Assembly (NCBI GenBank): GCA_965207995.1
Contig: OZ242299.1
Span: 1,612,001-1,676,000, forward strand
DNA length: 64,000 bases
Source of the DNA: DAOUKH01 sp965207995
GTDB lineage: Bacteria; Chloroflexota; Dehalococcoidia; SHYB01
Reading direction: 5' to 3'
Both the position numbers and the translations under genes were made by a program. The notes under the pieces are model-generated. The model saw only the letters and a list, made by a program, of their open reading frames with translations. It made no database searches and was not told where the DNA came from. Shown piece by piece: positions 50,812 through 59,576 of the stretch. How positions within the stretch are numbered: the first letter of the stretch is position 1; every line of letters starts with the position of its first letter.

Positions 50812-53130
50812 CTATAGCTTCTCCAGGCGGGCGAAGCTGAGGAGCAGCCGCTTGACGCCGTGGTCGCCGGGAAAGGCGACGGTGATCTCGTGGTCGGCAC
50901 CGGAGGGGACGCATCCCACGACCACGCCGTCGCCGAACTTGGCGTGGCGGACGCGGTCGCCGGTCTCGAAGCCGGACGGGGCGGGCCGGGCGTCGCGGCG
51001 GGCGCGCACCCCCGGCGGGGCGGGCCGCCTGGAGATCCGGCCCGGCGCCGGGGCGGCATCGGCGTAGCGGCGGCGCGGCGGCTCGTCCGCCTCGTCCCAT
51101 GCCCGGAGCCGCGTGGATGTGCGTTCGGTGCCGCCGCCGCCGAATCCGCCGTAGGAGCGGCGCGCGCGGCCCGCGCCGCGGTCGAGCGGACGGAGGAGAC
51201 TCGGGGGGATGTCGGCGAGGAAGCGTGAGGGCGGGTTCACCCCGCGCCGTCCCATGGAAGAGCGCCGGTAGGCCCGCATCAGGTAGAGGCGCTCCTCGGC
51301 GCGGGTGATGCCCACGTAGGCGAGGCGGCGCTCCTCCTCCATCTGATCGGGGTTGTCGAACGAGCGGTTGTGGGGGAGGACGCCCTCCTCCATGCCGGCG
51401 ATGAAGACGACGGGGAACTCCAGCCCCTTGGCCTGGTGCAGGGTGATGAAGGTGACGGTGTCGGGCTTCTCGCCGAGGTTGTCGGTGTCGGAGACGAGGG
51501 CGACCTGCTCGAGGAAAGCGGTGAGGCCCTCCGGCGGGTCCATGGCGTCGAACTCCTCGGCGACGCTGCGCAGCTCCATGACGTTCTCGACGCGCTCTTC
51601 GCCCATGTCGTCGCCAGCGAGAAGGTGGTCGCGGTAGCCGGTCATCTCGAAGACCAGCGTCACCAGCTCGGCGGCGGAGATGCGGCGGCTTTCCTCGGTG
51701 AGGGAGTCGATGAGCTCACGGAAGCCGGTCAGGGCTTTCGCCGCCCGCGGCGTGAGGTCGAGCTCCGGCGCCGTGCCGGGGTCGGCGAGCGCCTGGACGG
51801 CGGCGTAGAGGGGCAGGCCACGGCTCGACGCCCACCGTCCCAGCTCGTCAAGGGTGCGCTCTCCGATGCCGCGGGAGGGGACGTTGATCACCCGCTGCAG
51901 GCTGACGTCGTCGGCGGGGTTACGGACGAGGCGCAAGTAGGCGACGACGTCCTTCACCTCGCGGCGCTCGTAGAAGCGGGTGGCGCCGACGAGGTGGTAG
52001 GGGAGGCCGTAGCGCATGAAGGCCTCTTCGAAGGAACGGGACTGGGCGTTGGTGCGGTAGAGGACGGCCATGTCGGCGTAGCGGCGGCCCTCCTTGCCGA
52101 CGAGACGGCCGATCTCGCCGGCGGTGCGCGCCGCCTCGTCGTGCTCGTCGAGCGCGTCGATGACGCCGATGCGCTCGCCGCGCCCGTTCTCCGTCCACAG
52201 CGTCTTGACCGCGCGGGCTTGGTTCGCCCCGATCACCGCGCCCGCCGCGTCGAGGACCATGCCCGTCGAGCGGTAGTTCTGCTCCAGCTTGATTACCTCT
52301 GCGCCGGGATAGTCCTGCTCGAAGCCGAGGATGTTGCCGATCTCGGCCTGGCGCCAGGAGTAGATCGACTGGTCGGGATCGCCGACGGCGAAAAGGTTCG
52401 TCTCTCCACCGGCGCGCCCAGGGTCGGCGATGAGGCGGGCGATGCGGTACTGGGCGGCGTTGGTGTCCTGGAACTCGTCGATCATGACGTGGACGTACCG
52501 GCGGCGATAGCGTTCCACGACGTCCTCGTTGCGTTCCAACAAGGTAACGACCCGCAACAGGAGGTCGTCGAAGTCGAGCGCGTTGCTTTGCGCCAGCAGC
52601 GCCTCATAGCGCTCGTAGACGCGGTGGACGACCTCCTCGAAGTAGTTCGCCTTCTCGCCGGCGTATTCGGCGGGGCTGAGGAGCTTGCTCTTGGCCGCCG
52701 AGACGGCGTTGCGGACGGCGCCGATCCCGAAGCGCTTCGAGTCGATCTCCAGATCGCTCATGGCACGCTTCACCAGATTACGCTGGTCGTCGGCGTCGTA
52801 GATGACGAAGTCGCGGTCAAGGCCGGCGGCCTCATGGTCGATGCGGAGGATGCGCGCGCCGATGGCGTGGAATGTCCCGAGGGTGACGTGGGCGGCGCGG
52901 TCGCCAAGGAGGCGGGCGGCGCGCTCGCGCATCTCCCGCGCGGCCTTGTTGGTGAAGGTGACCGCCATGATGCGGCGGGGGTCGACGCCGACGCGGTCGA
53001 TGAGATAGGCGAGCCGGTGGACGATGACGCGGGTCTTGCCGCTGCCGGGCCCCGCGATGACCAGAACGGGGCCCTCGATCGCCTCGACGGCGGCCCGCTG
53101 GGGAGGGTTCAGGCCTTCGAGATAGTCCAC
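50812..53130 (-). CDS. pcrA: UvrD/PcrA-type DNA helicase
   Basis: A 772-residue superfamily 1A 3'-5' helicase for repair and replication restart. Motif I is G-P-G-S-G-K-T, motif II D-E-F-Q-D-T-N, motif III D-P-D-Q-S-I-Y-S-W-R, motif IV Q-N-Y-R-S, then L-H-Q-A-K-G-L-E-F (V) and V-G-I-T-R-A-E-E-R-L-Y (VI). After a disordered Arg/Gly/Pro-rich linker comes a Tudor-like C-terminus (G-D-R-V-R-H-A-K-F-G-D-G-V-V), as in PcrA. The open frame is longer, but GTG 53130 gives the family start (Y-L-E-G-L-N-P-P-Q-R) and a TACAAT box lies 6 nt ahead. Confidence 0.94.
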   Translation of the reverse strand: MDYLEGLNPPQRAAVEAIEGPVLVIAGPGSGKTRVIVHRLAYLIDRVGVDPRRIMAVTFTNKAAREMRERAARLLGDRAAHVTLGTFHAIGARILRIDHEAAGLDRDFVIYDADDQRNLVKRAMSDLEIDSKRFGIGAVRNAVSAAKSKLLSPAEYAGEKANYFEEVVHRVYERYEALLAQSNALDFDDLLLRVVTLLERNEDVVERYRRRYVHVMIDEFQDTNAAQYRIARLIADPGRAGGETNLFAVGDPDQSIYSWRQAEIGNILGFEQDYPGAEVIKLEQNYRSTGMVLDAAGAVIGANQARAVKTLWTENGRGERIGVIDALDEHDEAARTAGEIGRLVGKEGRRYADMAVLYRTNAQSRSFEEAFMRYGLPYHLVGATRFYERREVKDVVAYLRLVRNPADDVSLQRVINVPSRGIGERTLDELGRWASSRGLPLYAAVQALADPGTAPELDLTPRAAKALTGFRELIDSLTEESRRISAAELVTLVFEMTGYRDHLLAGDDMGEERVENVMELRSVAEEFDAMDPPEGLTAFLEQVALVSDTDNLGEKPDTVTFITLHQAKGLEFPVVFIAGMEEGVLPHNRSFDNPDQMEEERRLAYVGITRAEERLYLMRAYRRSSMGRRGVNPPSRFLADIPPSLLRPLDRGAGRARRSYGGFGGGGTERTSTRLRAWDEADEPPRRRYADAAPAPGRISRRPAPPGVRARRDARPAPSGFETGDRVRHAKFGDGVVVGCVPSGADHEITVAFPGDHGVKRLLLSFARLEKL

Positions 53131-53136
53131 GGCGGC

Positions 53137-53142
53137 ATTGTA
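53137..53142 (-). promoter_or_regulatory. -10 box placed for leaderless transcription of pcrA
   Basis: TACAAT on the minus strand, 6 nt before the GTG start; no obvious -35 is seen. Confidence 0.45.
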
Positions 53143-53207
53143 GCGTACGCCGCCTCCGGGCCGGACTCCCGCGCGTCGATTGACGGGGGAGGTTCGGCGG
53201 CAAGACA

Positions 53208-54716
53208 ATGACCCCGTTGGGGAGGGAGACCGTTGGCATGATGGGAGCACTCGCGGGCGCGGGCCGCTACCTCACCCTGCCGGTGGGGGAGACGCGGCCC
53301 AGGAATGTGTGGCAGGCGCGAAGCCTGACGGCCTTCGTCATGCTGGCGCTCCTCTTCGCCGGCTTCTGGCTGGCGCCCCAGATCGCGAACGCGCAGGACG
53401 CGGTGGGCGCCGACACGCTCGCGGCCGACCCCGACAGCGCGGCCGACTTGGTCTGGACGGTGACCGCCGGCGTCCTAGTGTTCTTCATGCAGGCGGGCTT
53501 CGCCTTCCTTGGCGCGGGCCTGATCCGGTCGAAGAACACCGTCAGCTACATGACGCGGGGGTTCATGGGCTTCGCCATCGCGAGCCTAGCCTACTGGGCG
53601 TTCGGCTTCGCGTTCATGTTCGGCGGCGCGGGCGGCTTCGGGCTGGAAGCGGGCAACGAGTTCATCGGCGTGTCGGGGTTCTTCCTCGCCGGCGATGCCT
53701 ATGACGTGAGCACGATCGCGCGCTGGTTCTTCCAGGTGATGCTGGCGGCGACGGCCGCCGCGATCGTGGCCGGGGGCGTGGCGGAACGCATGAAGTTGAC
53801 CGCCTATCTCGCCTACAGCTTCGTCCTAGCGGCGCTGATCTACCCCGTCTATGGGCACTGGGTCTGGGGCGGTGGCTGGCTCGCTAACCTGGAGATCGGG
53901 GAGACCGCCGGCGTGGCCGACTTTGCCGGCTCCGGCGTCGTCCATGCCTTCGCCGGCCTCGCGGCACTGGTGTGCGCCGCGGCGGTGGGCCCCCGCCTGG
54001 GCAGGTTCAGGGCCGACGGCACGCCGAACCTCGTCAGGGGGCACAACGTTCCCTTCGTCGCCGCCGGGGCCTTCATCCTCTTCGTGGGATGGTTCGGCTT
54101 CAACGCGGGCAACGCCGCTGCATCGGCCGACCTCCGCATCTCCGTGATCGCCGCCAATACGGTGCTGGCGGGCGCGGCGGGCGCGGTGGTCGTGTTCTAC
54201 CTGAGCATGTTCAGGACGGGCAAGGCCGACCTCCCCACCGTCTGCAAGGGCGCTCTGGCCGGGCTCGTCGGCGTCTCCGCTGGCTGCGCCTTCGTCGCCC
54301 CCTGGGCCGCCGTGCTCATCGGCGCCTTTGCCGTTCCGGTCATGCTCGGCACGAGGTTCGTCGTCGAGCGGATTCTGCGCGTCGACGACGTCACGGGCGT
54401 GGTCTCGGTCCACGGCGGCCCCGGCATCTGGGGCGTTGTCGCGGTGGGCATCTTCGCCGACGGCAGCTACGGCATCTCCGGTTTCATCGACGGCAACGGG
54501 GAGCAATTCGTCATCCAGGTCATCGGTGTGCTGGCGCTCATCGGGTGGGTCGTGGTCGTTGCCGGCGCTACGTGCTGGGCGCTCAACCGGCTCATGGGCC
54601 TGCGGACCAGCCGTCAGGATGAGCTTAGCGGTCTCGACGTTCCCCAGCACGGCATCGAGGCATACCCGGAGGAGCAGCCGCTTCCCGACCTGATGGCCGA
54701 AGAGGATGATTCCTAG
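53208..54716 (+). CDS. amt: Ammonium transporter Amt
   Basis: A 502-residue Amt/Mep/Rh channel for ammonium uptake. After a signal-like helix there are about eleven membrane segments. The twin histidines are in V-Y-G-H-W-V-W and V-S-V-H-G-G-P-G-I-W-G; G-G-V-A-E-R and F-N-A-G-N are conserved. The cytoplasmic C-terminal tail is short and acidic. ATG 53208 lacks a good ribosome-binding site; the ATG at 53238 has GGGAGGGAG about 9 nt ahead and may be the true start. No glnK/glnB PII gene is adjacent. Confidence 0.93.
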   Translation: MTPLGRETVGMMGALAGAGRYLTLPVGETRPRNVWQARSLTAFVMLALLFAGFWLAPQIANAQDAVGADTLAADPDSAADLVWTVTAGVLVFFMQAGFAFLGAGLIRSKNTVSYMTRGFMGFAIASLAYWAFGFAFMFGGAGGFGLEAGNEFIGVSGFFLAGDAYDVSTIARWFFQVMLAATAAAIVAGGVAERMKLTAYLAYSFVLAALIYPVYGHWVWGGGWLANLEIGETAGVADFAGSGVVHAFAGLAALVCAAAVGPRLGRFRADGTPNLVRGHNVPFVAAGAFILFVGWFGFNAGNAAASADLRISVIAANTVLAGAAGAVVVFYLSMFRTGKADLPTVCKGALAGLVGVSAGCAFVAPWAAVLIGAFAVPVMLGTRFVVERILRVDDVTGVVSVHGGPGIWGVVAVGIFADGSYGISGFIDGNGEQFVIQVIGVLALIGWVVVVAGATCWALNRLMGLRTSRQDELSGLDVPQHGIEAYPEEQPLPDLMAEEDDS

Positions 54717-54795
54717 CGTTCGACTGTGAAGGCGGCGGAGTCGCGCGGCCTTCGGTGGCGGTCCCAGAGGCCCCTCATGTCGAATTTCTCCCAGG

Positions 54796-54962
54796 GGAGA
54801 CCTTTGCGTAACACGGGTGGAGTGGGGGGAGCAGCGCCCGACGGGCGCTCGCGCGCCTGACGGCGCGCGCCCTCTCTCAAATCTCCCCCAGAGGGGGAGA
54901 GGTAAGACCACCCCGCTCCACCCGTTTTCTAACCATCGGCGGGAGTTTGTGCAAAGGTCTCC
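54796..54962. repeat. MITE-like inverted repeat enclosing a family-A word
   Basis: GGAGACCTTTGC (54796-54807) is exactly complemented by 54951-54962, and ACGGGTGGAGTGGGG (54813-54827) is complemented, with one mismatch, by 54911-54925. The two arm pairs bracket two short palindromes and a family-A left arm. No open frame is inside. It lies between amt and the nicotinamidase-like gene. Confidence 0.6.
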
Positions 54963-55004
54963 AGGAGGAGAAGAGGTCGGAGGGGACCACCGCGCACCGC
55001 CCCT

Positions 55005-55045
55005 GCCCGCCCTCAGTCCCTCCCGGAGGGAGGGAGGTTTAAGGG
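55005..55045. repeat. Repeat variant with CCCTCCC/GGGAGGG stem
   Basis: CCGCCCTCAGTCCCTCCCGG followed by AGGGAGGGAGGTTTAAG: same layout as family A (CTCAGTC word, stem, GGTTTAA) with a different stem. The rest of 54717-55123 has only the MITE-like structure and a TATACT near 55084. Confidence 0.75.
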
Positions 55046-55123
55046 GCGGCTCCCGGGACGGGGAGAGGCCGGAGGGCGCGTGCTATACTGCGCCACTCCC
55101 GGCGGGGGAGTGGAGGCGGCGCC

Positions 55124-55657
55124 TTGGCGGACGTGGTGATCGTGGTGGATATGCTGCGGGGCTTTCTCGAAGAGGGGTATCCGCTTTCCTGTGGCGATGA
55201 GGCGCGCCGGGTGATCGGCCCCGTCGGGGAGTTGATCGAGCGGCGGCTCGGCGAGGGGGAGGCCGTCCTGTTCACCTGCGACGCGCATGAGGCGGCGGAC
55301 CCGGAGATCGCCCTCGGCGTCTTTCCGGCGCACTGCATGAAGGGTTCAGTCGAGGCGGAGATCGTGCCCGAGCTGCAGGAACTTGTCGCGCGGGGCGAGG
55401 TGTTCGAGAAGCACGCCTACAGTGGTTTCACGAATCCCGCGTTCGACGCCCGCATCAGGGCTTTGGCCCCTGGGCGGCTGACCATCGTTGGCGTCTGCAC
55501 CGACGTCTGCGTGCTGCACACGGCGGCGGACGCGTTCTACCGTGGGTACCGGATCGAGACGCCGGAGGCGTGCGTGGCGAGCTTTACCAAGGAGAACCAC
55601 GCGTTCGGGCTCAAGCACCTGCGGGAGAGCCTGGGCGCCCGCGAGCCGGCGGCCTAG
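55124..55657 (+). CDS. Isochorismatase/nicotinamidase-like hydrolase
   Basis: A 177-residue cysteine hydrolase of the isochorismatase superfamily; by similarity to nicotinamidases (nicotinamide to nicotinate in NAD salvage). The triad is visible: Asp in V-V-D-M-L, Lys in F-E-K-H-A-Y-S-G-F and Cys in G-V-C-T-D-V-C-V. The C-D-A-H metal-site variant (usually D-x-H) is present in T-C-D-A-H-E. Start is TTG with GGAGG 7 nt ahead. Followed after 11 bp by a small membrane-protein gene. Confidence 0.85.
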   Translation: MADVVIVVDMLRGFLEEGYPLSCGDEARRVIGPVGELIERRLGEGEAVLFTCDAHEAADPEIALGVFPAHCMKGSVEAEIVPELQELVARGEVFEKHAYSGFTNPAFDARIRALAPGRLTIVGVCTDVCVLHTAADAFYRGYRIETPEACVASFTKENHAFGLKHLRESLGAREPAA

Positions 55658-55668
55658 CGGGGGAGCGT

Positions 55669-55857
55669 ATGAACCAGGAACCGGACAGGCCGAGGCGTTC
55701 GCTGCCGACGTTCAAGCGGCTGGCGTTCGAGTACGTCGTCATGCTGGCGGTGGTCTTGTTGGCCGTCACGCTCACCGGGAACCTTGTCGTCGCCATCGTG
55801 GCCGCGTTGATCGCGATGGTCGGGCTGCGCATGACGCGGCCGAAGCGCACGGACTGA
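55669..55857 (+). CDS. Small single-pass or hairpin membrane protein
   Basis: A 62-residue protein with a basic N-terminus, a long hydrophobic stretch (about residues 21-53, V-V-M-L-A-V-V-L-L-A-V ... V-A-A-L-I-A-M-V) and a basic tail. It could cross once or form a helical hairpin. GGGGAG lies just before the ATG. No family was recognised. Confidence 0.6.
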   Translation: MNQEPDRPRRSLPTFKRLAFEYVVMLAVVLLAVTLTGNLVVAIVAALIAMVGLRMTRPKRTD

Positions 55858-55877
55858 CTGCCGCCCCGCGCGGCAAC

Positions 55878-56464
55878 CTACCAGCCGGTCGGCGTGTCCC
55901 AACGGTCGATCGCGCTGACTTCGCCCAGCGGCTTGCGCGTCGTCGGCCCGAACTTGCCGCGGGGGTACCCCAAGGGTATGCAGTAGACGACCTGCGCCTT
56001 GTCGGGTATGCCGAAGAGGGCGTGCACCCGCTCTTCCACGGTGGGGTGCAGGGTGGTGATGGTCCCGCCGATGCCCAGGCCCCGGGCGGCGAGCAGCAGG
56101 TTTTGGGCCGCGGGAATCACGTTGTCGGCGGCGGCGGGGCCGCGAGCGGTGGCGCAGACCAGCACCATGACCGGCGAGTCGGGGTGTCCGGTAGGTCCTC
56201 CGGCCCCATGATGCCTTCGTCGCGACGCTTGGCCCACCAGGCTTCCCGGTAGAGCACGCCGAGTTTGGCCCTCAACTCGGGGTCTCGTACGACGAGGAAA
56301 CGCCACGGCTGGGTATTGCCGCCGTTGGGCGCCCTGATCGCCGCCTCGAGGACGGCGCGCAGGTCTTCGTCGGGAATCGGATCCGGCTTCAGGCGGCGTA
56401 TCGCCCGTAGGGTGAATATCGCCTCGCCCAGCGGCATGTTCAGTCTGTCCGCGGTGTTCGTCAT
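55878..56464 (-). pseudogene. Nitroreductase-family protein, interrupted by a frameshift
   Basis: The N-terminal half (from ATG 56464; T-L-R-A-I-R-R-L-K-P-D-P and N-G-G-N-T-Q-P-W-R-F-L-V-V-R-D) and the C-terminal half (V-I-P-A-A-Q-N-L-L-L-A-A-R-G-L-G-I-G-G and I-P-L-G-Y-P-R-G-K) of an FMN-dependent nitroreductase lie in different frames of the minus strand. They join near 56190, around G-P-E-D-L-P / H-P-D-S-P-V. Combined length (~195 residues) fits the family. Either the gene is inactivated or the assembly has an indel in this GC-rich run. Confidence 0.8.
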
Positions 56465-56482
56465 GTCCAAGGGCGCTCCCCG

Positions 56483-56511
56483 TTGCCGCTCTGAAGGCGC
56501 CATTGTACACT
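56483..56511 (+). promoter_or_regulatory. Promoter close to the SDR start (near-leaderless)
   Basis: TTGCCG (56483-56488) and TACACT (56506-56511) are 17 bp apart; the ATG is only 10 nt after the -10 box. On the other strand TACAAT (56507-56502) overlaps it and could drive the nitroreductase, so the two genes share one compact divergent promoter. Confidence 0.5.
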
Positions 56512-56521
56512 CGCCGCCGCG

Positions 56522-57289
56522 ATGCCCGACTCTCTTCTCGATCTCACCGACCGCGTCGCCATCGTCACCGGCGGCGGCACGGGCATTGGGCGCGCCATCG
56601 CCCACGTCTTCGCCGATCACGGCGCGTGTGTCGTACTGGCGAGCCGGAAGGTCGAGAACCTGGAGCGAGTGGCGTCGGAGCTGGAGGAGGCGGGGCATGG
56701 CGCGCTCGTCGTGCCGACCGACGTACGTGAGCGCGACTCCGTCGAGGCGATGGTGGAGCGGGCGGTCGACGAGTACGGACGCGTCGACGTGTTGGTGAAC
56801 AATGCGGGCGGAAACCATCGGGTCGCCGCGGCCGAGATCACCGACTCCATATGGGACCGGATGGTGAACCTGAACCTGCGGGGGCCGTTTCTGTGCTCGC
56901 AGGCGGTCTTTCCTGTGATGTCGAAGCAGGGCGGCGGCGTCATCGTCAACATTTCGTCGGAGGCGGCGAACTCAGGGGCGCGGGAGTTCATGCCGTACGG
57001 CTCGGCGAAGGCCGGTCTGCAGCAGATGACGCGCATGCTCGCCGCCGAGTGGGCGGAGCACGGCATCCGGGTGAACTGCGTGGCCGCGGGGCTGACCAAG
57101 ACGGAGGGCTTCATCCGCGGGCGTGTGCTCGCGGGGCTCGACCCGGACGCTCACGTCGGGAGCAATGCGTTGGGCCGTCCTGGGCGTCCGGAGGAGATCG
57201 CCTATCCGGTGCTCTTTCTGGCCTCCGACGCGGCGTCGTTCATGACGGGGGAGACCATCGCGGTCAGCGGCGGCGCGCGGGCGGGGTAG
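56522..57289 (+). CDS. Short-chain dehydrogenase/reductase (SDR)
   Basis: A 255-residue classical SDR: T-G-G-G-T-G-I-G, N-N-A-G-G, catalytic Ser in N-I-S-S-E-A and Y-G-S-A-K. The R-K motif after the second strand (A-S-R-K) suggests NADP(H) preference. It resembles FabG-like and 2,4-dienoyl-CoA-reductase-like members; substrate is unknown. Confidence 0.88.
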   Translation: MPDSLLDLTDRVAIVTGGGTGIGRAIAHVFADHGACVVLASRKVENLERVASELEEAGHGALVVPTDVRERDSVEAMVERAVDEYGRVDVLVNNAGGNHRVAAAEITDSIWDRMVNLNLRGPFLCSQAVFPVMSKQGGGVIVNISSEAANSGAREFMPYGSAKAGLQQMTRMLAAEWAEHGIRVNCVAAGLTKTEGFIRGRVLAGLDPDAHVGSNALGRPGRPEEIAYPVLFLASDAASFMTGETIAVSGGARAG

Positions 57290-57314
57290 GGGCCTTCGAT
57301 AGCCAGCGGTGGCT

Positions 57315-57437
57315 GGCAGGGGGCCCCTCATCTCAATCTTCTCCCGTGAGGAGAAGAGGGAAGACCTCCCGGCCCCACCGGCGCGCCCTCAGTCCCTCCC
57401 AGAGGGAGGGAGGTTCAACGTCTCCCCCAGAGGGCTA
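57315..57437. repeat. Repeat cluster (A' and A'' variants)
   Basis: GGGCCCCTCATCTCAATC, TTCTCCCGTGAGGAGAAG, AGGGAAGACC, then CCCTCAGTCCCTCCCAGAGGGAGGGAGGTT. It fills the gap between the SDR and the tilS stop, and its last bases touch the tilS 3' end. Confidence 0.8.
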
Positions 57438-58862
57438 GCCGCCGGCGCCGTTTCGCGGGGTGAACTCGACGCGGAGGGCGTGCCGAGCGCCGTCGCGGAC
57501 CTTGGCCCGCTCGCCGAGGCGGTGGCCGACGACCCAGATGATCTCGCCGTCCGCGACAAGCAGGGGGGCGCCGTCGCGGTCGGCGCGGGGGACTTTGGCG
57601 TCGACGAAGAAGTCTTGCAGCGACTTGCTCTCGCGCATCCCCAGCGGTTGGAAGCGGTCGCCGCGGCGTCGGCTCCGGACGGTGACGCGGCGGGCGGTGG
57701 AGGGATCGAGGAGGGCGGCGTAGCGGCCGTCGGGGAATGGCTCGGAAGCGGGGACGAGCCGCCCCTCGACGCGCCAGGGGCCGGCGTCGGCGACGCCGGG
57801 CAGGGTCAGATCGTGGGGCTCGATGGGCATGGCGGGCGGCGGGGGCGGCCCCACGCGCAGGATAAGCGCGGCCGCTTCGGTATGGGCGGCGACTCCGCCG
57901 GGGAGGTCGGCGCGCCGACCCGAAGCGCCTGAGCACAGATCGTCGACGGCGTCGAGGTGGCGGGAGCCGAACCCTTGAAGATCGGGGACGAACTCCCGTA
58001 GGGCTTCGCGGAGCACGTGGGCGCGGAGCGCGGGGTGCTGCGCGGCGAGCGCGGCCCGCGGCAGGGCGACGGCGTCGCCGCGGGTGGAGGCGTTGGACTT
58101 CAGCCATTCGCGGGCCTGGGCGTCCAGGTAGTCGGCGGCCTGGGCGGCGAGGTTCGCGAAGCGGGCGGCGTTCCCGCTGGCCTCGACGTTGATCTTCCGT
58201 AGGACGGGCAGCGCCTCGCGCCGGATGCGGTTGCGGGCGAAGTCGAGCGAGTCGTTCGAGTTATCGTGGCGAGGGCTCAGGTCGCGGGCGGCGCAGTAGG
58301 CTTCCGTGCCGGCGCGCGACAGGCCGAGGAGGGGACGTCCGACACGGAGGCCACCGTCGGGCGATCGCCAGGAGGTGAGGGGGCGGATGCCGCCGAGTCC
58401 GGCGAGCCCGGCCCCGCGCGTCAGGTGCAGGAGGACGGTCTCGGCTTGATCGTCGGCGGTGTGCGCCACGAGGGCGACGCCCGTACAGTGGCGGCGGGCG
58501 ACCCGCGCGAAGAAGTCGTAGCGGGCGCGGCGGCCCGCCTCTTCCATCGATTGCCGCGACTCCTTGGCCAGCGCCGCGACGTCGGCGCGCTCGGTGTCGA
58601 GGGGGACGCCGAGTCTGTCGCAGAGGCCGGCGACGTAGGCGGCGTCGGCGCGGCCTTCTTCGCCGCGCAGGCCGTGGTCGAGGTGGGCGGCGCGGACGTC
58701 GACGCCGGTCTCGTCGTGGAGGGACGCGGCGGCGTCGAGCAGGCAGACGGAATCGGGGCCGCCGGAGACGCCGACGAGGACGCGCTTCGCGTCGGCGTGA
58801 TCAACGTAGAAGGCCCGTACGGCACTGAGCACGCGGCGAACGGGGCCGTCCGCTCGATTCAT
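57435..58862 (-). CDS. tilS: tRNA(Ile)-lysidine synthase
   Basis: A 475-residue TilS that attaches lysine to C34 of tRNA-Ile(CAU) so that it reads AUA. The PP-loop is V-G-V-S-G-G-P-D-S, then H-L-D-H-G-L-R, H-T-A-D-D-Q-A-E-T and R-P-L-L-G-L-S-R. The C-terminal TilS domain has R-R-R-G-D-R-F-Q-P-L-G-M and K-L/S-L-Q-D-F-F-V-D-A-K-V-P-R. It follows the DUF2344 gene by 18 bp. Confidence 0.95.
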   Translation of the reverse strand: MNRADGPVRRVLSAVRAFYVDHADAKRVLVGVSGGPDSVCLLDAAASLHDETGVDVRAAHLDHGLRGEEGRADAAYVAGLCDRLGVPLDTERADVAALAKESRQSMEEAGRRARYDFFARVARRHCTGVALVAHTADDQAETVLLHLTRGAGLAGLGGIRPLTSWRSPDGGLRVGRPLLGLSRAGTEAYCAARDLSPRHDNSNDSLDFARNRIRREALPVLRKINVEASGNAARFANLAAQAADYLDAQAREWLKSNASTRGDAVALPRAALAAQHPALRAHVLREALREFVPDLQGFGSRHLDAVDDLCSGASGRRADLPGGVAAHTEAAALILRVGPPPPPAMPIEPHDLTLPGVADAGPWRVEGRLVPASEPFPDGRYAALLDPSTARRVTVRSRRRGDRFQPLGMRESKSLQDFFVDAKVPRADRDGAPLLVADGEIIWVVGHRLGERAKVRDGARHALRVEFTPRNGAGG

Positions 58863-58880
58863 GGCCAGATCTTTCCTTCG

Positions 58881-59576
58881 TCAGCCTCGGCCGCGCTTAC
58901 GGCGGCGCTTGGACGGCGCGGCGAGCACGATGCGCGAGCGGTGGACGGCGGTCGGCGTGTCGACGCCGAGGGCGGCGACGACCTGCTCTGGGCGCCCGCT
59001 GGCTTCGGGGTCGGTCTGCAGGACCATGCCGATGGTGGCCTCGCCGCCGCCGGCCTCTTCGAGCCACAGGTCGTGGACCTGCTTGCGGAGGTCGTAGCGC
59101 CGCACCTCCTTCTCGCGTTGGTGCTCCCAGGGTAGGGTCTCCGCTTCCAGGAGGTCGTCGATGGCCTGCTCCAGGCGCTCGACGGAGCCGGCGGCGCCGT
59201 TTTCCGAGCAGGGCACGGTGACGAGGTATTCGGACTCGCGGACGAGGGACTGGAGGGATGGCGAGTCGATGGGGACCTCCTCGGTGCCGTAGACGTGGAG
59301 GTCGGGTAGGAGTTGGGGCTCGATCTGCTTCAGGAAGTAGAAGCCGGAGATGCGGCGGTTGAGGTAGACGTCGAGGAGCTCGCCCTCGCTGGTGACGCCG
59401 ACGGGGAGCGCCGCGGCGATGGAGATGCGGGGCCGCGGGTTGCGTCCTTCGGAGTAGGCGACGGGGACGGCGGCGCGCCGGAAGAGCCGGCGCCACATCC
59501 GGATCATGTCGAGGTGCGCCAGGTACTGGAGAGCGCCGGAGCGTCCGTAGCTAACTCTGAGGCGTTGCACTGCCAT
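58881..59576 (-). CDS. DUF2344 / TIGR03936 radical-SAM-associated protein
   Basis: A 231-residue DUF2344 protein (R-L-R-V-S-Y-G-R-S-G-A-L-Q-Y-L-A-H-L-D, Y-S-E-G-R-N-P-R-P-R-I-S, A-L-P-V-G-V-T-S-E-G-E). In many genomes it is fused or next to a TIGR03960 radical SAM protein, which is not seen here. It has been linked to translation or rRNA-related genes but its reaction is not established. It overlaps the 3' end of the CorC-like gene by 26 bp. Confidence 0.87.
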   Translation of the reverse strand: MAVQRLRVSYGRSGALQYLAHLDMIRMWRRLFRRAAVPVAYSEGRNPRPRISIAAALPVGVTSEGELLDVYLNRRISGFYFLKQIEPQLLPDLHVYGTEEVPIDSPSLQSLVRESEYLVTVPCSENGAAGSVERLEQAIDDLLEAETLPWEHQREKEVRRYDLRKQVHDLWLEEAGGGEATIGMVLQTDPEASGRPEQVVAALGVDTPTAVHRSRIVLAAPSKRRRKRGRG

